In this document: one piece after another, positions 10,586 through 22,732 of the stretch
Layout of the letters: each line of letters starts with the position of its first letter
Numbering within the stretch: position 1 is the first letter of the stretch
Assembly (NCBI GenBank): GCA_032433595.1
Contig: JASWJB010000047.1
Location: forward strand, 118,560 to 182,559
Origin: Conoideocrella luteorostrata
Taxonomy: Eukaryota > Ascomycota > Sordariomycetes > Hypocreales > Clavicipitaceae
Direction: 5' to 3'
Length of the DNA stretch: 64,000 bases
The notes under the pieces: generated by a model
Told to the model about the DNA's origin: nothing
The model's input: only the letters and a program-made list of their open reading frames with translations
Database searches by the model: none
Program-made: the position numbers and the translations under genes

Positions 10586-12322
10586 ATGCGCCTGCTCAAC
10601 ATAAACACCTTCCGGCTGGAGGAATTCATGACCTCTCCACCGCCCTATGCCGTACTCTCGCACACCTGGGGAAATGAAGAGATAAGTCTGCAAGAGTTCC
10701 TCAGCCCTGACTTCCAAGCCAACGGATCAAGAAAGTCGGGATGGGCTAAGATTGCCAATTTTTGTAACACTCTACGAAAGTCTCAACCAACGCCGCCAGT
10801 CGAGTATGCCTGGATTGATACTTGCTGCGTCGATAAAACAAGCAGTGCCGAGCTGTCCGAGGCCATAAATTCCATGTTTCGTTGGTATAAGGCATCCGCA
10901 TTCTGTTGCGCCTTCCTGAGCGATGTCCAAGGAGAAGCGGATCATCTTGGACCGGATTTTAATACAGCTCGCTGGTTTACGAGGGGCTTCACCCTGCAGG
11001 AGCTTCTTGCCCCAACCGATGTACAGTTTTTCGACGCAGTTTGGCAATTTATAGGTAGCAAGAAGACATTAGCGAAGAGGATTGCCAGTATCACCAGAAT
11101 TCCAGAAGAGCTCCTCTCAGATGGCCGTTTTCAGGCTGCTAGTATTGCTCAAAAGCTATCGTGGGCCTCGGGGCGACAGACTACGCGCACCGAGGACATT
11201 GCGTATTGCCTCCTGGGTATTCTTGATATTAACATGCCGCTTCTCTATGGAGAAGGGAGCAAGGCCTTCATACGGTTGCAGGAGGAAATACTGAAGCAAA
11301 ACGACGACCAGTCCATTTTCGCCTGGGACGCATCTGGTATAGACCCTCGCGCACAGAAAATCGGCGTCTTAGCCCCATCACCCAAGTACTTTTCAGGTAG
11401 CAGCGGCATTCAATGTCTACCAGCGCCTTTAGGAGGGGAGCCATCGATTTCCAGCAGAGGGATCAGTATTGACCTCCCTCTGCACAAAGCTCAGCCGTTA
11501 CCGTCCATGAACTCGGCAAGTCGTACGAAACGTAGCCACACCGTCGTTCTTTCATGTCCAATGAATGGCGACATTGGATCCAGAGTTGGAATTCATCTCA
11601 TCCTAGATCCATCCCGGGCGGAATTCTATACCCGCGAGGCATCTCCGCCCGAAATAATGCAAATCAAATCTCCCGAGATGCAGACGAGACGAATCGTGTT
11701 GCAGAAACAGATTATGGCGGATTTATCTCCGCCAAGCCTTCTCCGGTGTCTATTTCGGTATAAGCATGACCCTCCACTGTTGTGGGTGTGGAAGGAGTGC
11801 TACCCAGGAAAGTTCTGGACACACAACCAGGCGGAGCAGTCTTTGACGCTTGACCTGCCAGTGGACAAGATCTCAAAGCCTCTACCTGAATGTTTGAACG
11901 CCGCAGTCGTCTTTCATTATGTTGCCCATCCATCCAAGAAACAACTATATTTTGCCGTCGAAATGCGATTCAGGCCAGTGTCGGGACGGCTCTACTCCAG
12001 CAGGCTTGTTGATTTGACCCAGGCGTTCGCGGATACGCAGAACCAGTCTCTAAAAGAAGTCATAGACGAGAAAAATTACTCAACTGAGCCTAGCAAAAAT
12101 GGGGGCGTTGTTAACGGAGCACTAAGCTCATTCATTTGGAAGCATCCTAGTATAATACCAAGCTCTATCTCACTAGATACGGGGAGCGTCTCGAAGCTTG
12201 TGCTGTCCGCAACGTCGGCGCCTGTTCAAGCAATCATCTCATTTAAGTACATTCATGGAGCCCCTACATATACCGTTGTCTTGTCGAGGGGACATCGGTC
12301 ATTTCTGCGCATTTATAAATGA
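10586..12322 (+). CDS. HET-domain protein (heterokaryon-incompatibility type)
   Basis: Intronless, 578 aa, starting MRLLNINTFRLEEF. The HET domain covers about residues 20-150 with the canonical blocks YAVLSHTWG, EYAWIDTCCVDK (about 74-85), SEAINSMFRWYKAS and ARWFTRGFTLQELLAP. A second conserved block, SWASGRQTTRTEDIAYCLLGILDINMPLLYGEG near 195-230, is shared by HET-E/HET-D-like proteins. The C-terminal 330 residues carry no NACHT, WD40 or ankyrin repeats that I can see. HET proteins mediate allorecognition and programmed cell death when hyphae of different genotype fuse (established for the family). The partner and the role of the C-terminus here are unknown. The flanking cysteine-less thioredoxin has no evident functional link. 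Confidence 0.93.
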   Translation: MRLLNINTFRLEEFMTSPPPYAVLSHTWGNEEISLQEFLSPDFQANGSRKSGWAKIANFCNTLRKSQPTPPVEYAWIDTCCVDKTSSAELSEAINSMFRWYKASAFCCAFLSDVQGEADHLGPDFNTARWFTRGFTLQELLAPTDVQFFDAVWQFIGSKKTLAKRIASITRIPEELLSDGRFQAASIAQKLSWASGRQTTRTEDIAYCLLGILDINMPLLYGEGSKAFIRLQEEILKQNDDQSIFAWDASGIDPRAQKIGVLAPSPKYFSGSSGIQCLPAPLGGEPSISSRGISIDLPLHKAQPLPSMNSASRTKRSHTVVLSCPMNGDIGSRVGIHLILDPSRAEFYTREASPPEIMQIKSPEMQTRRIVLQKQIMADLSPPSLLRCLFRYKHDPPLLWVWKECYPGKFWTHNQAEQSLTLDLPVDKISKPLPECLNAAVVFHYVAHPSKKQLYFAVEMRFRPVSGRLYSSRLVDLTQAFADTQNQSLKEVIDEKNYSTEPSKNGGVVNGALSSFIWKHPSIIPSSISLDTGSVSKLVLSATSAPVQAIISFKYIHGAPTYTVVLSRGHRSFLRIYK

Positions 12323-14585
12323 ACCAGGCGCTCAACATGGCGACCATTTGACTATCGGAATGTCAACACGTTTTGGTGTAGATATTTTGGATAAAACCTT
12401 GACTGGTTGAATCACTAGCGGTTAGAACATGGATCGCAGGTCAATGAGTGTAGCCGACTCGAGCCAGTCCTCAAACCTGCCTTCGCAGCGGAAGAAAACA
12501 ACATTCAAGCTCTTGCCAAATTAAATGTAGCGGGATATTTACGAGGCATATGAGTGAAAAAATTTTTACCGGCTAACATTGCCGGTCTAAAATGTTGCTC
12601 ACCAGCGTGTCATAAACTAGAGCTTTCTACTCTTCACTCAGAGAAGACGATATAATAAACTTCGGATCCGTTCCCCCTTTTGGAAGCATGCACTTAAGAT
12701 ATGGGTTGCATTAAAATTTTCTCCTTGGAGCAACTACCGCGGGGACATCTGATAGCGGGTGATGGGCTATTACTTTTCCACCACTGTTACATATAGCTTG
12801 ATAATACGCCAAGATTGCGTGCCATATTGAGCTGCTTGTACATGAGTGATGAAATCGCCCACTGCATGGCATGCGCTGAATTTATGCTAAGACTCACAAA
12901 ATATTCACAGGGAACGGCTTTGAGCGACAAGCTGGGATTGACCAACTTGGCAGGCGGCATCGTCCTGGGGCAAGAAAGTGGCGAAGCTACTTAAAGTGGC
13001 AAAACCTTGACACCAGTCGCCGTGGGTTCGGGGACGGACGGGAAAGGCTGTCAGGTACGGTGTCCGTACCGGGCTTACAGGGTCTCATCGGCCAGCCTTA
13101 CATGTTTGATGATGGCTAGACTACTAGTTAATGTGGGATTCTTCCATGTGAAACATACCTCGAAAAAAAAAATCTGGTTCGCGAGGTCGTGACGTCGCCT
13201 CTGTGTCACAGCTTACGTTGCTGGCTTCGTTGGCTGCAACCCCATTGAAACGATTGTCGGTTATCTTGGCGCGGATGGTGCGTCTGTTACGCGTCGAGAC
13301 TTGTGATGGCGAGGTCCAGGGCAACATGGGACTCTATGCAGGGTCTCATGGATGGCCCGGTCGGCCGATGGATAGCATGACATGGCACGTTGCGCAGTTC
13401 ATAGGATAGGTTCATCTTGCCTGTTGCGATGCGAGGTACGGAGTATTTTTAGCGAAATTACCCGTTAACAAATTGGCAGTGGGCCGTTTGTAGCTTCTAG
13501 ACATGCTCTAGATCTCCGATATGGAAGACAATCAGGTCGCACGTGAAACTCGACAATGAACGAGGCAACTTTTTATTAATAACAGCAGTGGTGGGCGGTG
13601 ACAGGTCGCGCCACCTATGTTCCGCCTTAGCCCGCATCGCAACCTTTTCCCAATCGGGTAGCCGATCGTGGGGATGGATGGACCGCCTCAGGCGAAAGCA
13701 TCTCTGCCCACTCCGTGTTTGTTTCTGCATGTTCGTCAGTCCAGATGACCCGACCCAGCAAGCGATCCTGCAACCAGCGGCTAGCCAGTCGCCCGCCTTG
13801 GCACGCAGAGTGCCCGACATGACGTGGTCTGAAGTCAAAGGCATTGGCGCTGTGCCATGTTGCCCTCGCCGGAGACGACACCGGATTGTACCTGACAGAC
13901 AGGCATTCCAATGCAGCCTGAGAATCACGGAAGAGAGATCATGCTCGGTTTCCCCGGGGTAGTGGGTTCGCCGTCAACATTTGAACAATCTACCCTCTCT
14001 GGACCCCAATTCTTTCCTGTCAATGGCATGCGGGGGACAAATTACGTGCATACTTCACGGCGAACCAAACCACGCTGCAAAGGGTCACGTAATTTGTCCC
14101 CCGCAGGGAAAGGCACGATCAGAGACATTGTTGGGGAAGGGAAGTGGAGGGATTCAAAATCTGCAAATAAAGGCGAACCATCGGTCGGTCGCTAGGGGCT
14201 TCAAGGCACTCCAAACGAACCACAATTGGCTTATCATCAAGATCTCGCTGATGGGAGTCTCGAGAGTCTTCCCTTCACATGTGCGAGAGACCCTGGTGGC
14301 GTGGACCTCTGGACGATGAGGATGGTCCGTCCCTCCGTGCCTCCTACGTATTGCACGTACGTATCCACACAACCTTCGGTAACATTTCCAAAACATTGGG
14401 GCGGATCCGGGGTGGCGGATTCAAGATATAATACCTTCACTCTTCTCCAGTCCGGTCGGTGTCATTCGTTTCCTAAACAGAACCGTAACCTCAACCCAAC
14501 GGGAAGGGCTATACGCACAACACATACTACACATTCAATATTGCCCCCCCAACAAAACTGTTTCTTTTTCAATAACGAAGCAGCC
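12323..14585. other. Long intergenic region with a perfect inverted repeat
   Basis: About 2.3 kb without a recognisable gene. It contains the inverted repeat at 14029-14105 described separately and should include the promoter of the hydroxylase at 14586. The frame of the hydroxylase is open upstream to 14226, but that stretch has no protein character. Confidence 0.45.
14029..14105. repeat. 20-bp perfect inverted repeat with 37-nt spacer
   Basis: Left arm 14029-14048 and right arm 14086-14105 are exact reverse complements (TGCGGGGGACAAATTACGTG and its complement). Pairing stops on both sides at the next base. It lies about 480 bp upstream of the hydroxylase start. It could be a palindromic protein-binding pair, the stem of a hairpin, or the remnant of a very short inverted-repeat element. 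Confidence 0.8.
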
Positions 14586-15635
14586 ATGTCTGGTTCACAA
14601 GGGAACCCCAAGGACTCCATGAAGTCCACCTGGCGGAACAAGGAACGCAGCCAGTGGAACCTCGCACATTGGTTCTACGAAGTCTTCGATGTGCACCCAC
14701 AGAACAAGAACCAAGAGGTTCCCGTGCACCAAAAGAGCGAGAAAGTTCCTCACTTGGCCGATTGGTACATGCACCGATGGGTCATTGTGCATGCATCGAT
14801 TCCTCTGATCCTGCATCACCTGTATGTCATGTACACGGGACGCAATCTCACTGCGCTCCAGGCCATCATTTTTTACAGCGCTTCCTTTAAACTGTCTGCC
14901 ATTCGCGAGATGCACATTCTTCGCGACACAGGCCACCAGTTCGGGTTCCTTGACGGCGACCAGCATGAGCGAGATGGCGTTCCTGACGTGGGCGTCTGGA
15001 AGGTCATGAAGTCGCTCATCTCTACTTCCACCATCCGACCCGTCTTCACCGTCTTCCTCGCCTACCGCGCCAGCGAAACCCCCGCCGACACGCACTGGTG
15101 GTGGCTGCCCCTGGAGGCCGGCCTGTATGGCATCATCCTCGACTTTTGGTTCTACTGGTATCACAGACTGATGCACGAAGTCGAGGATCTGTGGAAATAC
15201 CACCGCACTCACCACCTCACCAAGCACCCCAATCCCCTCTTGACCCTGTACGCCGATAACGAGCAAGAGTTTTTCGATATTGCAGGCATCCCACTCTTGG
15301 CCTACTTTACCATGAAGTTGATGGGTTGCCCGATGGGTTTTTACGAGTGGTGGGTGTGCCACGAATACGTCGTCTTTGCCGAGCTAGCTGGACACAGCGG
15401 CATTCGTCTGCACGCCTCCCCTCCCAACACACTCACCGTCTTCCTCCGCATGTTTAAATCTGAGCTTGTCATCGAGGACCACGATCTGCATCACCGCAAG
15501 GGCTGGAAGTCAAGTGGTAACTACGGCAAGCAGACTCGTCTGTGGGACCGTATTTTCGGCACCTGCAAGGACCGCATCGAGTGTGACATCTCCAATGTTG
15601 ACTTTGTCAACCAGGCTACCATGCCAGTGTGGTGA
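14586..15635 (+). CDS. Fatty acid hydroxylase / sterol desaturase superfamily membrane enzyme
   Basis: Intronless, 349 aa from the ATG at 14586 (MSGSQGNPKDSMKS). The di-iron histidine boxes are present in order: HRLMH at 193-197, HRTHH at 206-210, GHSGIRLH and EDHDLHHR in the C-terminal third. Hydrophobic segments at about 66-85, 90-105 and 176-192 and a further one around LLAYFTMKLMG fit an ER membrane protein with the di-iron centre on the cytosolic face. The family includes C-4 and C-5 sterol oxidases and sphingolipid hydroxylases. The substrate cannot be read from sequence. The start was set at the first ATG giving a normal N-terminus. Confidence 0.9.
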   Translation: MSGSQGNPKDSMKSTWRNKERSQWNLAHWFYEVFDVHPQNKNQEVPVHQKSEKVPHLADWYMHRWVIVHASIPLILHHLYVMYTGRNLTALQAIIFYSASFKLSAIREMHILRDTGHQFGFLDGDQHERDGVPDVGVWKVMKSLISTSTIRPVFTVFLAYRASETPADTHWWWLPLEAGLYGIILDFWFYWYHRLMHEVEDLWKYHRTHHLTKHPNPLLTLYADNEQEFFDIAGIPLLAYFTMKLMGCPMGFYEWWVCHEYVVFAELAGHSGIRLHASPPNTLTVFLRMFKSELVIEDHDLHHRKGWKSSGNYGKQTRLWDRIFGTCKDRIECDISNVDFVNQATMPVW

Positions 15636-17499
15636 AGCGTCATAAGATGCATAGTGATGACCAAGTCGTATGAGAAAAGAGTAATGATAAAAGGCGACGT
15701 TGTGGTGGTTCGAGCGAGAGAAAGAGAGCCTAGAATATGTGGGGGTTACGGCTCGCGTGTACCGAAATTCTCAACCTTTTGCAAGGCATGGAGAGTGGTT
15801 CGAAAAGCGGCGTTAATGTTGGCATAATTGTGGGGATTATATAGAACATGAGAGAGATATCCAGTGTTATGAAGTTTACGGAGGCATGCTGTTTTTCCCT
15901 TTTTTTTTGAGGGGGGGGAGGGGGTTCTTTGTTCTAAGTGCGGATTTTCCCAGTTTCAATACCACTAGATTAGATATAATACTAGCAGTAGAAGCTTCAC
16001 ATTCTGTCCTATGGTACGCAATAAATTTGTCAAGATGAGTCATGGTTTTATTCATCAAACGAGGCAGTAAGTTAATGGTACGCATATGTGTTTATAAAAC
16101 ACTGTTTTACTGTTCGGTATTTTGTCAAGGAGCAAGCATACAGCTACATGGCCTGAAACAAGCAAGCGAATTACCAACCACAAACAATTTGCGGAACGCT
16201 GTCTCATCGGAAACAAAGCAGGAAACTTGGTAGTTAGTTAATTCTAGTCATTCATTTAGTCATGGACTATTTCATTAACGTGAGCCCATGATTCGTAGGG
16301 CACCCACCATGCGACAAGGTGATGACGTTCATTTGAGAACCATGATGTTGTGTAGGCAGCCTGCCACGGCCGACAGTAGTATATGACTGGACTTGTCTAT
16401 AATTCACGTAGCGAGAGACATGAAATACTGGCACATCTTCACCCCACCAACAACGTGCAAGTTTTGTAGGTAAAAAATTGTCTGTGTACGGAGTACGCGA
16501 AGTTGTTTGCACGATGCTAGCGCTACCCTGAGGAGCTCCATGTAGACAGTCATGCATGGGCTTAGACAAGTCTTTGTGTTCGTGGTGAGCTTATCCCTTC
16601 CCATCCTACCAGTCCCATCACTTACAACGCACTTCCACGGCCACAAATCTCAACATATTTACAGTGCCATGGGACTAGCATAGCAAACGCCACAATAAAA
16701 GTTCCCACTTATTTCCGTCGTGAAGTTTTTTCGATCACATACTTACGGAGATGGAAATTTACCTACTGCCAACCTACCAAGCTAGAATAGCCGAAGGGCC
16801 TATTTGCTATTAGACCCTTTGTGCACGTATGTAACTGAGACAGTCCATCCGTCAAGTCAGGATGTTTTCAACTATGTTCTACTTCGTTTAGAGAAGCTGG
16901 TTCACATTGAAGGAGGGATAGAGTCAACATCAACGATGAGACAATTTTATATTGGTTCCGTTGTCAAGTCACCACATGTATTTCTCTCCGCGACAGTTGT
17001 CTACGATATTTTCCAAACACCTTTATTTTAGGTGAAATATCTTAACACATTTACAACTGTTCAGTCGGTAGTGAACCATTGAAAGTTGATTTGCCCTTTA
17101 CGCGAACTACTAAGTTGTGGAAGTTTCGGTAGAACGACAATTTTGAGTGCTGATTTGGACCTGGAATTAAATATCCCAAAGCATGTCGATCAGACAAATT
17201 TTGTGTCATCGCTGCTATGATAGCCTATGAATTGACATATGTTAAAAAAACGTGGATAATGCTCACTGGAATGACCGCAGGTCAGTATGGGCCGTGCGTG
17301 ACGTCCCCTACAATATCCTCATTTATAGCCGTTCAGTCAGTCTGCTACTAATTTGTCACATCCTCATTGATAGTAAATAGACTATTGATTCTTTTCCTTG
17401 TGCCCCTTAAACCATCCTACGACCTAATGTGTACGTGCAAGACCATATTTTTATGTACCTCGAGTGTTTTGTCACCCGATATCTGAGAAAATCTCCTAT
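15636..17499. other. Intergenic, no gene seen
   Basis: About 1.9 kb between two convergent genes (hydroxylase + and phosphatase -). A T/G homopolymer patch lies at about 15896-15922. Only short frames, none recognised. Confidence 0.45.
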
Positions 17500-19061
17500 T
17501 TACTGCACAACGAACTGCTTGTCATGCGACTTCTTCAGAGTCGAAGTATCCAACAATTCCCCTGTCGACGACCGAAAAAAGTCAACCTGCAGGTTCTGCG
17601 CGTCTTTGAACTTGATGGTAGCGTAGCTGAAATCTTCGTCGTAGGCAAAGGCCGTGTAGTCCGGCTTATCCCCGACCTTGCTCAAGCCCTCTATGTTTCC
17701 GGCGCCGCCTGCAACAATGTACATTGGTGCCTTTGGGTTGTTCAGTCCAGCAGGGTCGGCAGTGCTATTGACAACAGGCATGAATCGTTGGGAGTTGTGT
17801 ACATGGCCGAAAACACCAAGATCGACACCGTACTTGTAGAAGACGCCCTCGAACGCAGCCTGACAGGGCTTGCAGGGTCCGCTTCCGGTCGTGTACCATG
17901 GGCGATGGCCGGCGACGATAACCCACGGGGTGATGGTGCGGTCGACAGAGGCGAGATCAGCCTCGAGGAACTGTAATTGCTGGTTGGGGCCGCCGAACGG
18001 ACCACTGTTGAGACCAGCAGATCCGTCGGGTGAGTCAGGAGCGTCGGCAAAGTCCGTTTCGGTGTCAATCATGACAATGTGAGCCATCCCGTACTCGAAA
18101 GAGAACCAAAAAGGGGGCTTGGCAAGCTGTTTGGCCTTGTTGGCATTGATCTTTGCCTGCGAGTTTTGTGAGGTGGAAGTAAACGAGTAGGGCATGCTGC
18201 TGCCGAATCGGGTCATGAAATCTGTGAAGTTCTTCTGACCGGCGGGACAGAGCCCGGTGGTATGAGGAATTTCTTGGCAGGCAGCCTCGTGGTTTCCAGG
18301 GCTGGCCATGTAAGGCTTGCGAGAAGAGATTGGGGCAAGCTGGTCGTAAAACTGTTCAAGGATGGCCTGAAAGGCGTCTTTGCCGTCAAAAGCGTTGTGT
18401 CCCTTGAGGATCCAGTCGTCCGCATAAGCAAGATCGCCGGGATGAATGATGAACTCGTAGTCATTGATTGTGTCTGCGAGACGCTTGATGGTGGTATGGT
18501 TCAAGGAGGGAGGGATGGATGGAATTTCGTCCCGCTTACTCTCGTCCATGTCGATGGTGTAGCCATCCTCCCCATAGACGCCGAGATCAATAATGGCGTT
18601 GATGGAGAATGGGGTTTTGTCGCCGGCGAGTCGGGGGCTCTGGAAAGTCGCCCTGGTTGAGTTGGTAGACACGACCTGGTAGCAGTACTTGGTAGCTGGC
18701 GACAAGCCAGTGATAGTGACCGAGTTAAACCATGTGCGAGACGATGGGTACGTTTGCGCGGACGTCGTCGAGCATATTTGCTTGCCCAAGGAGCAGTCGG
18801 ATCCGCCGTATTTCACACAAGCCTTGTCCAGCTTTTTATATGTGTTCCAGCTGACAGTAATGCCTGTCGGATAGAGGTCAATTGGGAGACTCCAGGTACC
18901 CAGAGGAACAACGCCTAACACGTACTGTTGGGTCCGTTCACAGCAATGCGCTGTTGAACCGGCGTCGACAAATCAGACGGAACAGGCGGCAGATGAGCTT
19001 TGGCAAAAGCGCCGGCCGAGAAAAACACGGCGCTCTTGACGCAAGAAGACAGAAAAAGCAT
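17500..19061 (-). CDS. Secreted purple acid phosphatase
   Basis: Two exons, 19061-18926 and 18863-17500, joined by a 62-nt intron; 499 aa. Exon 1 supplies a signal peptide (MLFLSSCVKSAVFFSAGAFAKA) and the family N-terminus QRIAVNGPNS; exon 2 continues ITVSWNTYKKLDKACVKYGG in phase. An N-terminal fibronectin-like domain is followed by the metallophosphatase domain with the five metal-binding blocks: IIDLGVYG, HPGDLAYADDW, SPGNHEA, VAGHRPWY and FGHVHNSQR. The family uses an Fe(III)-M(II) centre to release phosphate from organic esters at acid pH. Extracellular phosphate scavenging is the expected role. The start was chosen because only the spliced product carries the signal peptide and the complete fibronectin-like domain. 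Confidence 0.93.
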
Positions 19062-21297
19062 GATCAATTTGTGAATTGAACGACCGCTGCTACGCCGTTG
19101 ACCGTCCACCCGGTTCGATTTAAGCATGCAACTTTCATGACAGCTTTCATGACACCTCCACAGCGGCACACAGCATATGTATATACATGTATGCATTAAA
19201 CCTAATGGAACTTGCTATTCTAAGAGCTTTTCTACCGTAGTCACGTTTTGCCTAGCTTCTAACAGGATTAGGAATGTCTGGCGTCTGATACGCGAGCTCA
19301 TCTACAAGTCGTGGTGTGGCCGTGTATTCTGATTGGGGAGACTGTGCAGAGCATATTCGCTTGCACTAGGAGGCCTGCTCGTATAGAACACCAGACTAAT
19401 TAGGCACATGGCTGGCGCACCAAACTTGCGGAAAACCCGCTTTTCGGTGGCCGGTTGCAGTTAGATGCCGGAGAATCGCTGGAGCTAGATGCTGCATTAG
19501 GCAGGAGTGAATAGTGAAGAAGCCGGCGAGCCGGCATTTACAGAGCACATGCCCTGGGACTCCAGTGTGTAGTTGACCCATGAGGGAGGGTGCGTGACTG
19601 CATTTAGGATGAACTCGAGCATGGCTTTTCCATGGTAGCGAACTGTTAGTCTCCTGTGGGTCGATGTGACCAATATCTTGACCAACGGCGAGCCGTTGAT
19701 TGAACACCTGCAGAAGCGTCACTCGGTGTCACGGAACGTGATGAGGTAGAAGATATGCAACCCGTATCTCATATTCAGCCGTGCTTAGTGGGCGCACCCG
19801 TTCAGGCGCTAAATAAGATAGATGCTCGCCAGATGGGTAACAAGCGAACCATTGCAGCCATGTGGCCTGCGGACCGGCTTTTGTTCCTGAAATGGGATCA
19901 GCCGCTTTGACTGCTGATTCCACTTATTCCGGAAACTCGAGGGGTTGTGGCCGTTTTATAAAGTTAAAGAAAGCAGCGCTCTTCTTCCTCGATCCCCTAC
20001 TAAGCAAGGACTAATATCTGATAGACATGAGCCATGCTCCCCCGTGGCCGTAGAGTTCTCACACCCTCCACACTGCGGGGTGCCGCATTAAGGCCTGCTC
20101 AAACTGTTGTCGCTGGCACCTCACCAGCGCGAGGGGGGAACAGGGGTCGGGGTTTTGACCGGCAACCGTCGATATGCAAATCACTCTATCGGCTACACGT
20201 CAAAGTTGTCCAGCAAGAAGCGGAGGGAAACGTGCAGCGCAAACACGATGTTCGCTTGGAATCGGCCAAGCCATCGTGCGGGCCAAGTGGACACGAGCTG
20301 GATGGCGAGCGCTTTGACTTGGCTGCATCGTTTACTAGTAGACTTCCGAGTTCGACGTCGTACTATCTACCGCACACCCCGCAATGCAGCCTCGATCAGC
20401 GTGTCGACGTACGCCTTTGGCATGAAGTTGCCCGACACTCCTTCTGATGCCGTCTGGGGTTGTGGTCATTGTGGTCATTGCCTCGGGAGGAAGCGACTAA
20501 AGTGCGTCGCTGATCGGAATTGCAGCGTCTGCGATAAAGACTGTCGCGTGAGACCGGAACGAGTGAGGCAACTAGCGTCAAATATGGCAGTGTCTTGACT
20601 TGGCCATGCACTTATGGAACAATTTCAAGAAAACGCCGTGATCGTTTCCATCGCGAATAACAGTGGACGGTTGCCAATTTCGACATCGACACTGTACCAG
20701 AGCGGTTCTTTGAAGGCAGCGGAAAAACTATGACTTGCAGTCTTGATGGTCCCAGCATTGAGAATGATAACCCACGGCAGCGGTAGACGTAGGAATTTGG
20801 CTTTTGTGAATTCTTATTGCCTAAGCTTTAAGTTTAGATCTTTGCTTATTTGAGTAGAGGTTTATTACCTGCTCGATTGTAGTAGTTAACGTAGTGTCTT
20901 GCTTGGCTATAGCACTACTGGAATTATATTAGTAGCTATACCAATTAACTTACGAAGGGTGCCACACCTGTCAGTGGTGGATATGCTGGTTGCTTTAGAT
21001 AAATTGTAGTTTGTGGTTTGTGGATTATGCTTAGGTTTTTGCGCAAGCGTGGGATCATATTCACTGGCGCAAGCATGCACCTTATTATTTGTTGCTGCTG
21101 CACTGTTCATTCTGCGGCTCTGTCTGACCCATACGCCGCTGCCGCACAATGCAAATCCGCAAGTTTATTTCTGTGGAACGGAAGGAACGGAATTGTTAGA
21201 GTACAACTAGCCGGTATCGAAAAGTAATAGGAGTGAAAATTGTCGTGTATAATAAGTGAGTGAAGATTGGAGCCTTGGCATCTCGGTCTATCGTCCT
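19062..21297. other. Intergenic, no confident gene
   Basis: About 2.2 kb. A GC-rich island at about 20030-20600 is open in two overlapping plus frames but the peptides are low in protein character. After 20780 the sequence is AT-rich. I annotate nothing here. Confidence 0.4.
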
Positions 21298-22215
21298 CTA
21301 ACCAGTGAACTCCTCGATATCGATTTTGTTCCCTCCAACGTACAACTTGCAGCCCTCGTAAACTCCCAAATACAGCCCTGAACCAAATGTGCTCGCAATA
21401 AATGTCAAAGTAAGTCCACGAAACAAGCCTCTAATCCCTTCGGCCCGAAATATCTGCTTGGCAACAGAAAACGGACCCGGTCTAGGCGACGGCGACTGCG
21501 ACGTATTCTTCCCTTGTGGAGCAGCATGTTCCTGGCTGCCAGCAGCCAACCTCATGCGCGTCTTCACAACATCCACCGGGACAAAAACGCAAGACGTACA
21601 GCCAGCAGCAAGAGCCGCACTCGCAGCGCTGACCTTCATTTGGTACGGTATGTTGTTGGCTAATTCCTCGTTGCCTCGGCGCATCTTCGCCTTGAACATC
21701 TCATACAGGCTGAACGCCAAACTGGTTCCCGGCAGCGAGCTTGCGACCAGCATGGTGTAGCCCGTCCACAGCCGCGCTGGGTGGCGCGAAAACCTCCGCA
21801 TGGCATGCATGACGTGCGACCGCTGACCTGGAGGCAAGCCCTCTTTCCTCGAGACTTGTGCGTTTTGTTTGAGTACTTCCGCAGGATTGGTGATTGCGCA
21901 TGCTACAAGGTCACCTACTGCGCTGCTCACTGCGTGTGCAATCGGTAGAGGAACTGATAGCAGGTGGCCCGACTTCTGTGCCTTCTCGAAGACGTTCTTG
22001 GACCCTTCATAGATTGTAAAGAAGGCAGCTGACGCAGGTACGCCAGCGAGGAGCGTAGGCCCGAAACCCTGGTAGAGCCCGCGAAATAAATTGCGGTTGA
22101 AACCCCCATGGAGCTGTCTGTACTGCGTTTTGTAACTCGGCGATTGAATCCTGGTGATGAGAGTGTCCACGGGATGGACTACTACGTCTACGGCGACGGT
22201 AGCAGCTGCAGCAGC
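21298..22215 (-). CDS. Mitochondrial carrier family protein (5' exon unresolved)
   Basis: Main exon 22215-21298, 305 codons plus stop. Three tandem carrier repeats are visible from their signatures: HPVDTLITRIQ, NPAEVLKQNAQ and VPVDVVKTRMR, each followed by the Gly-rich even-helix block (FRGLYQGFGPTLLAGVPASAAFFTIYE in repeat 1, FRGLTLTFIASTFGSGLYLGVYE in repeat 3). This is the six-helix inner-membrane transporter fold. The sequence is closest in feel to S-adenosylmethionine-carrier-like proteins; this is a guess from motif style. The exon begins after a clean acceptor (CATAG with a GACTAAC branch point), so a short first exon with the initiator lies upstream, within about 22216-22345, but I could not fix its donor. 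Confidence 0.85.
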   Translation of the reverse strand, partial: AAAAATVAVDVVVHPVDTLITRIQSPSYKTQYRQLHGGFNRNLFRGLYQGFGPTLLAGVPASAAFFTIYEGSKNVFEKAQKSGHLLSVPLPIAHAVSSAVGDLVACAITNPAEVLKQNAQVSRKEGLPPGQRSHVMHAMRRFSRHPARLWTGYTMLVASSLPGTSLAFSLYEMFKAKMRRGNEELANNIPYQMKVSAASAALAAGCTSCVFVPVDVVKTRMRLAAGSQEHAAPQGKNTSQSPSPRPGPFSVAKQIFRAEGIRGLFRGLTLTFIASTFGSGLYLGVYEGCKLYVGGNKIDIEEFTG

Positions 22216-22732
22216 CTATGCTCGCGTTAGTCTAAGAGGAGGATTGTTTGGCGGTGCGGGCTTGAAGCTCATCAACTGACTGACAGCACATCACCGCCTC
22301 CTATAACTGACATTGCCTCGGGTGCGTTGTTGTCATTGGCACAGCGTGCGATTGATTGGCTTCTGCCTTCACAGCAAAGGATTGCCACGACGGTCGTCAG
22401 TCGCAGCTATGATGATACAGAGCTCAATGCCATTAGCTCATCTTAGAACGGCGAAAGAAAATAGACACAGAGGAAATAATTCTTCTCGTGAACAGTGGAC
22501 GACGGTTTTATTCATTGCTCATTGGTGCGACCGAAAGGTTTGCAGCCGGGGCTGCAGATCAGGCCCACGCAGCCGCGGACACCGACACCAACTGATGCCT
22601 TGAACCTGAGGATCGAGTTTCGCAGTCACGGCGATCAACAGCGATCAATAGCGAAAAAAGCCACCACGAACATGTCAAGCTGCTTGTCTGGAAGGCAAGC
22701 AAAAGAATACAGCAAGTTGCTCAATTCCACTT

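Noticed and set aside
14226..14585. N-terminal extension of the hydroxylase frame
   Set aside because: No ATG with protein-like sequence; the extension is promoter and 5' leader that happens to be open.
14595..15362. Long minus-strand frame opposite the hydroxylase
   Set aside because: Shadow of the real gene on the other strand; no domains and codon pattern mirrors the plus strand.
20034..20598. Overlapping plus-strand frames of 137 and 163 codons
   Set aside because: GC-rich composition keeps both frames open; neither has recognisable domains, a convincing start or splice-linked neighbours.
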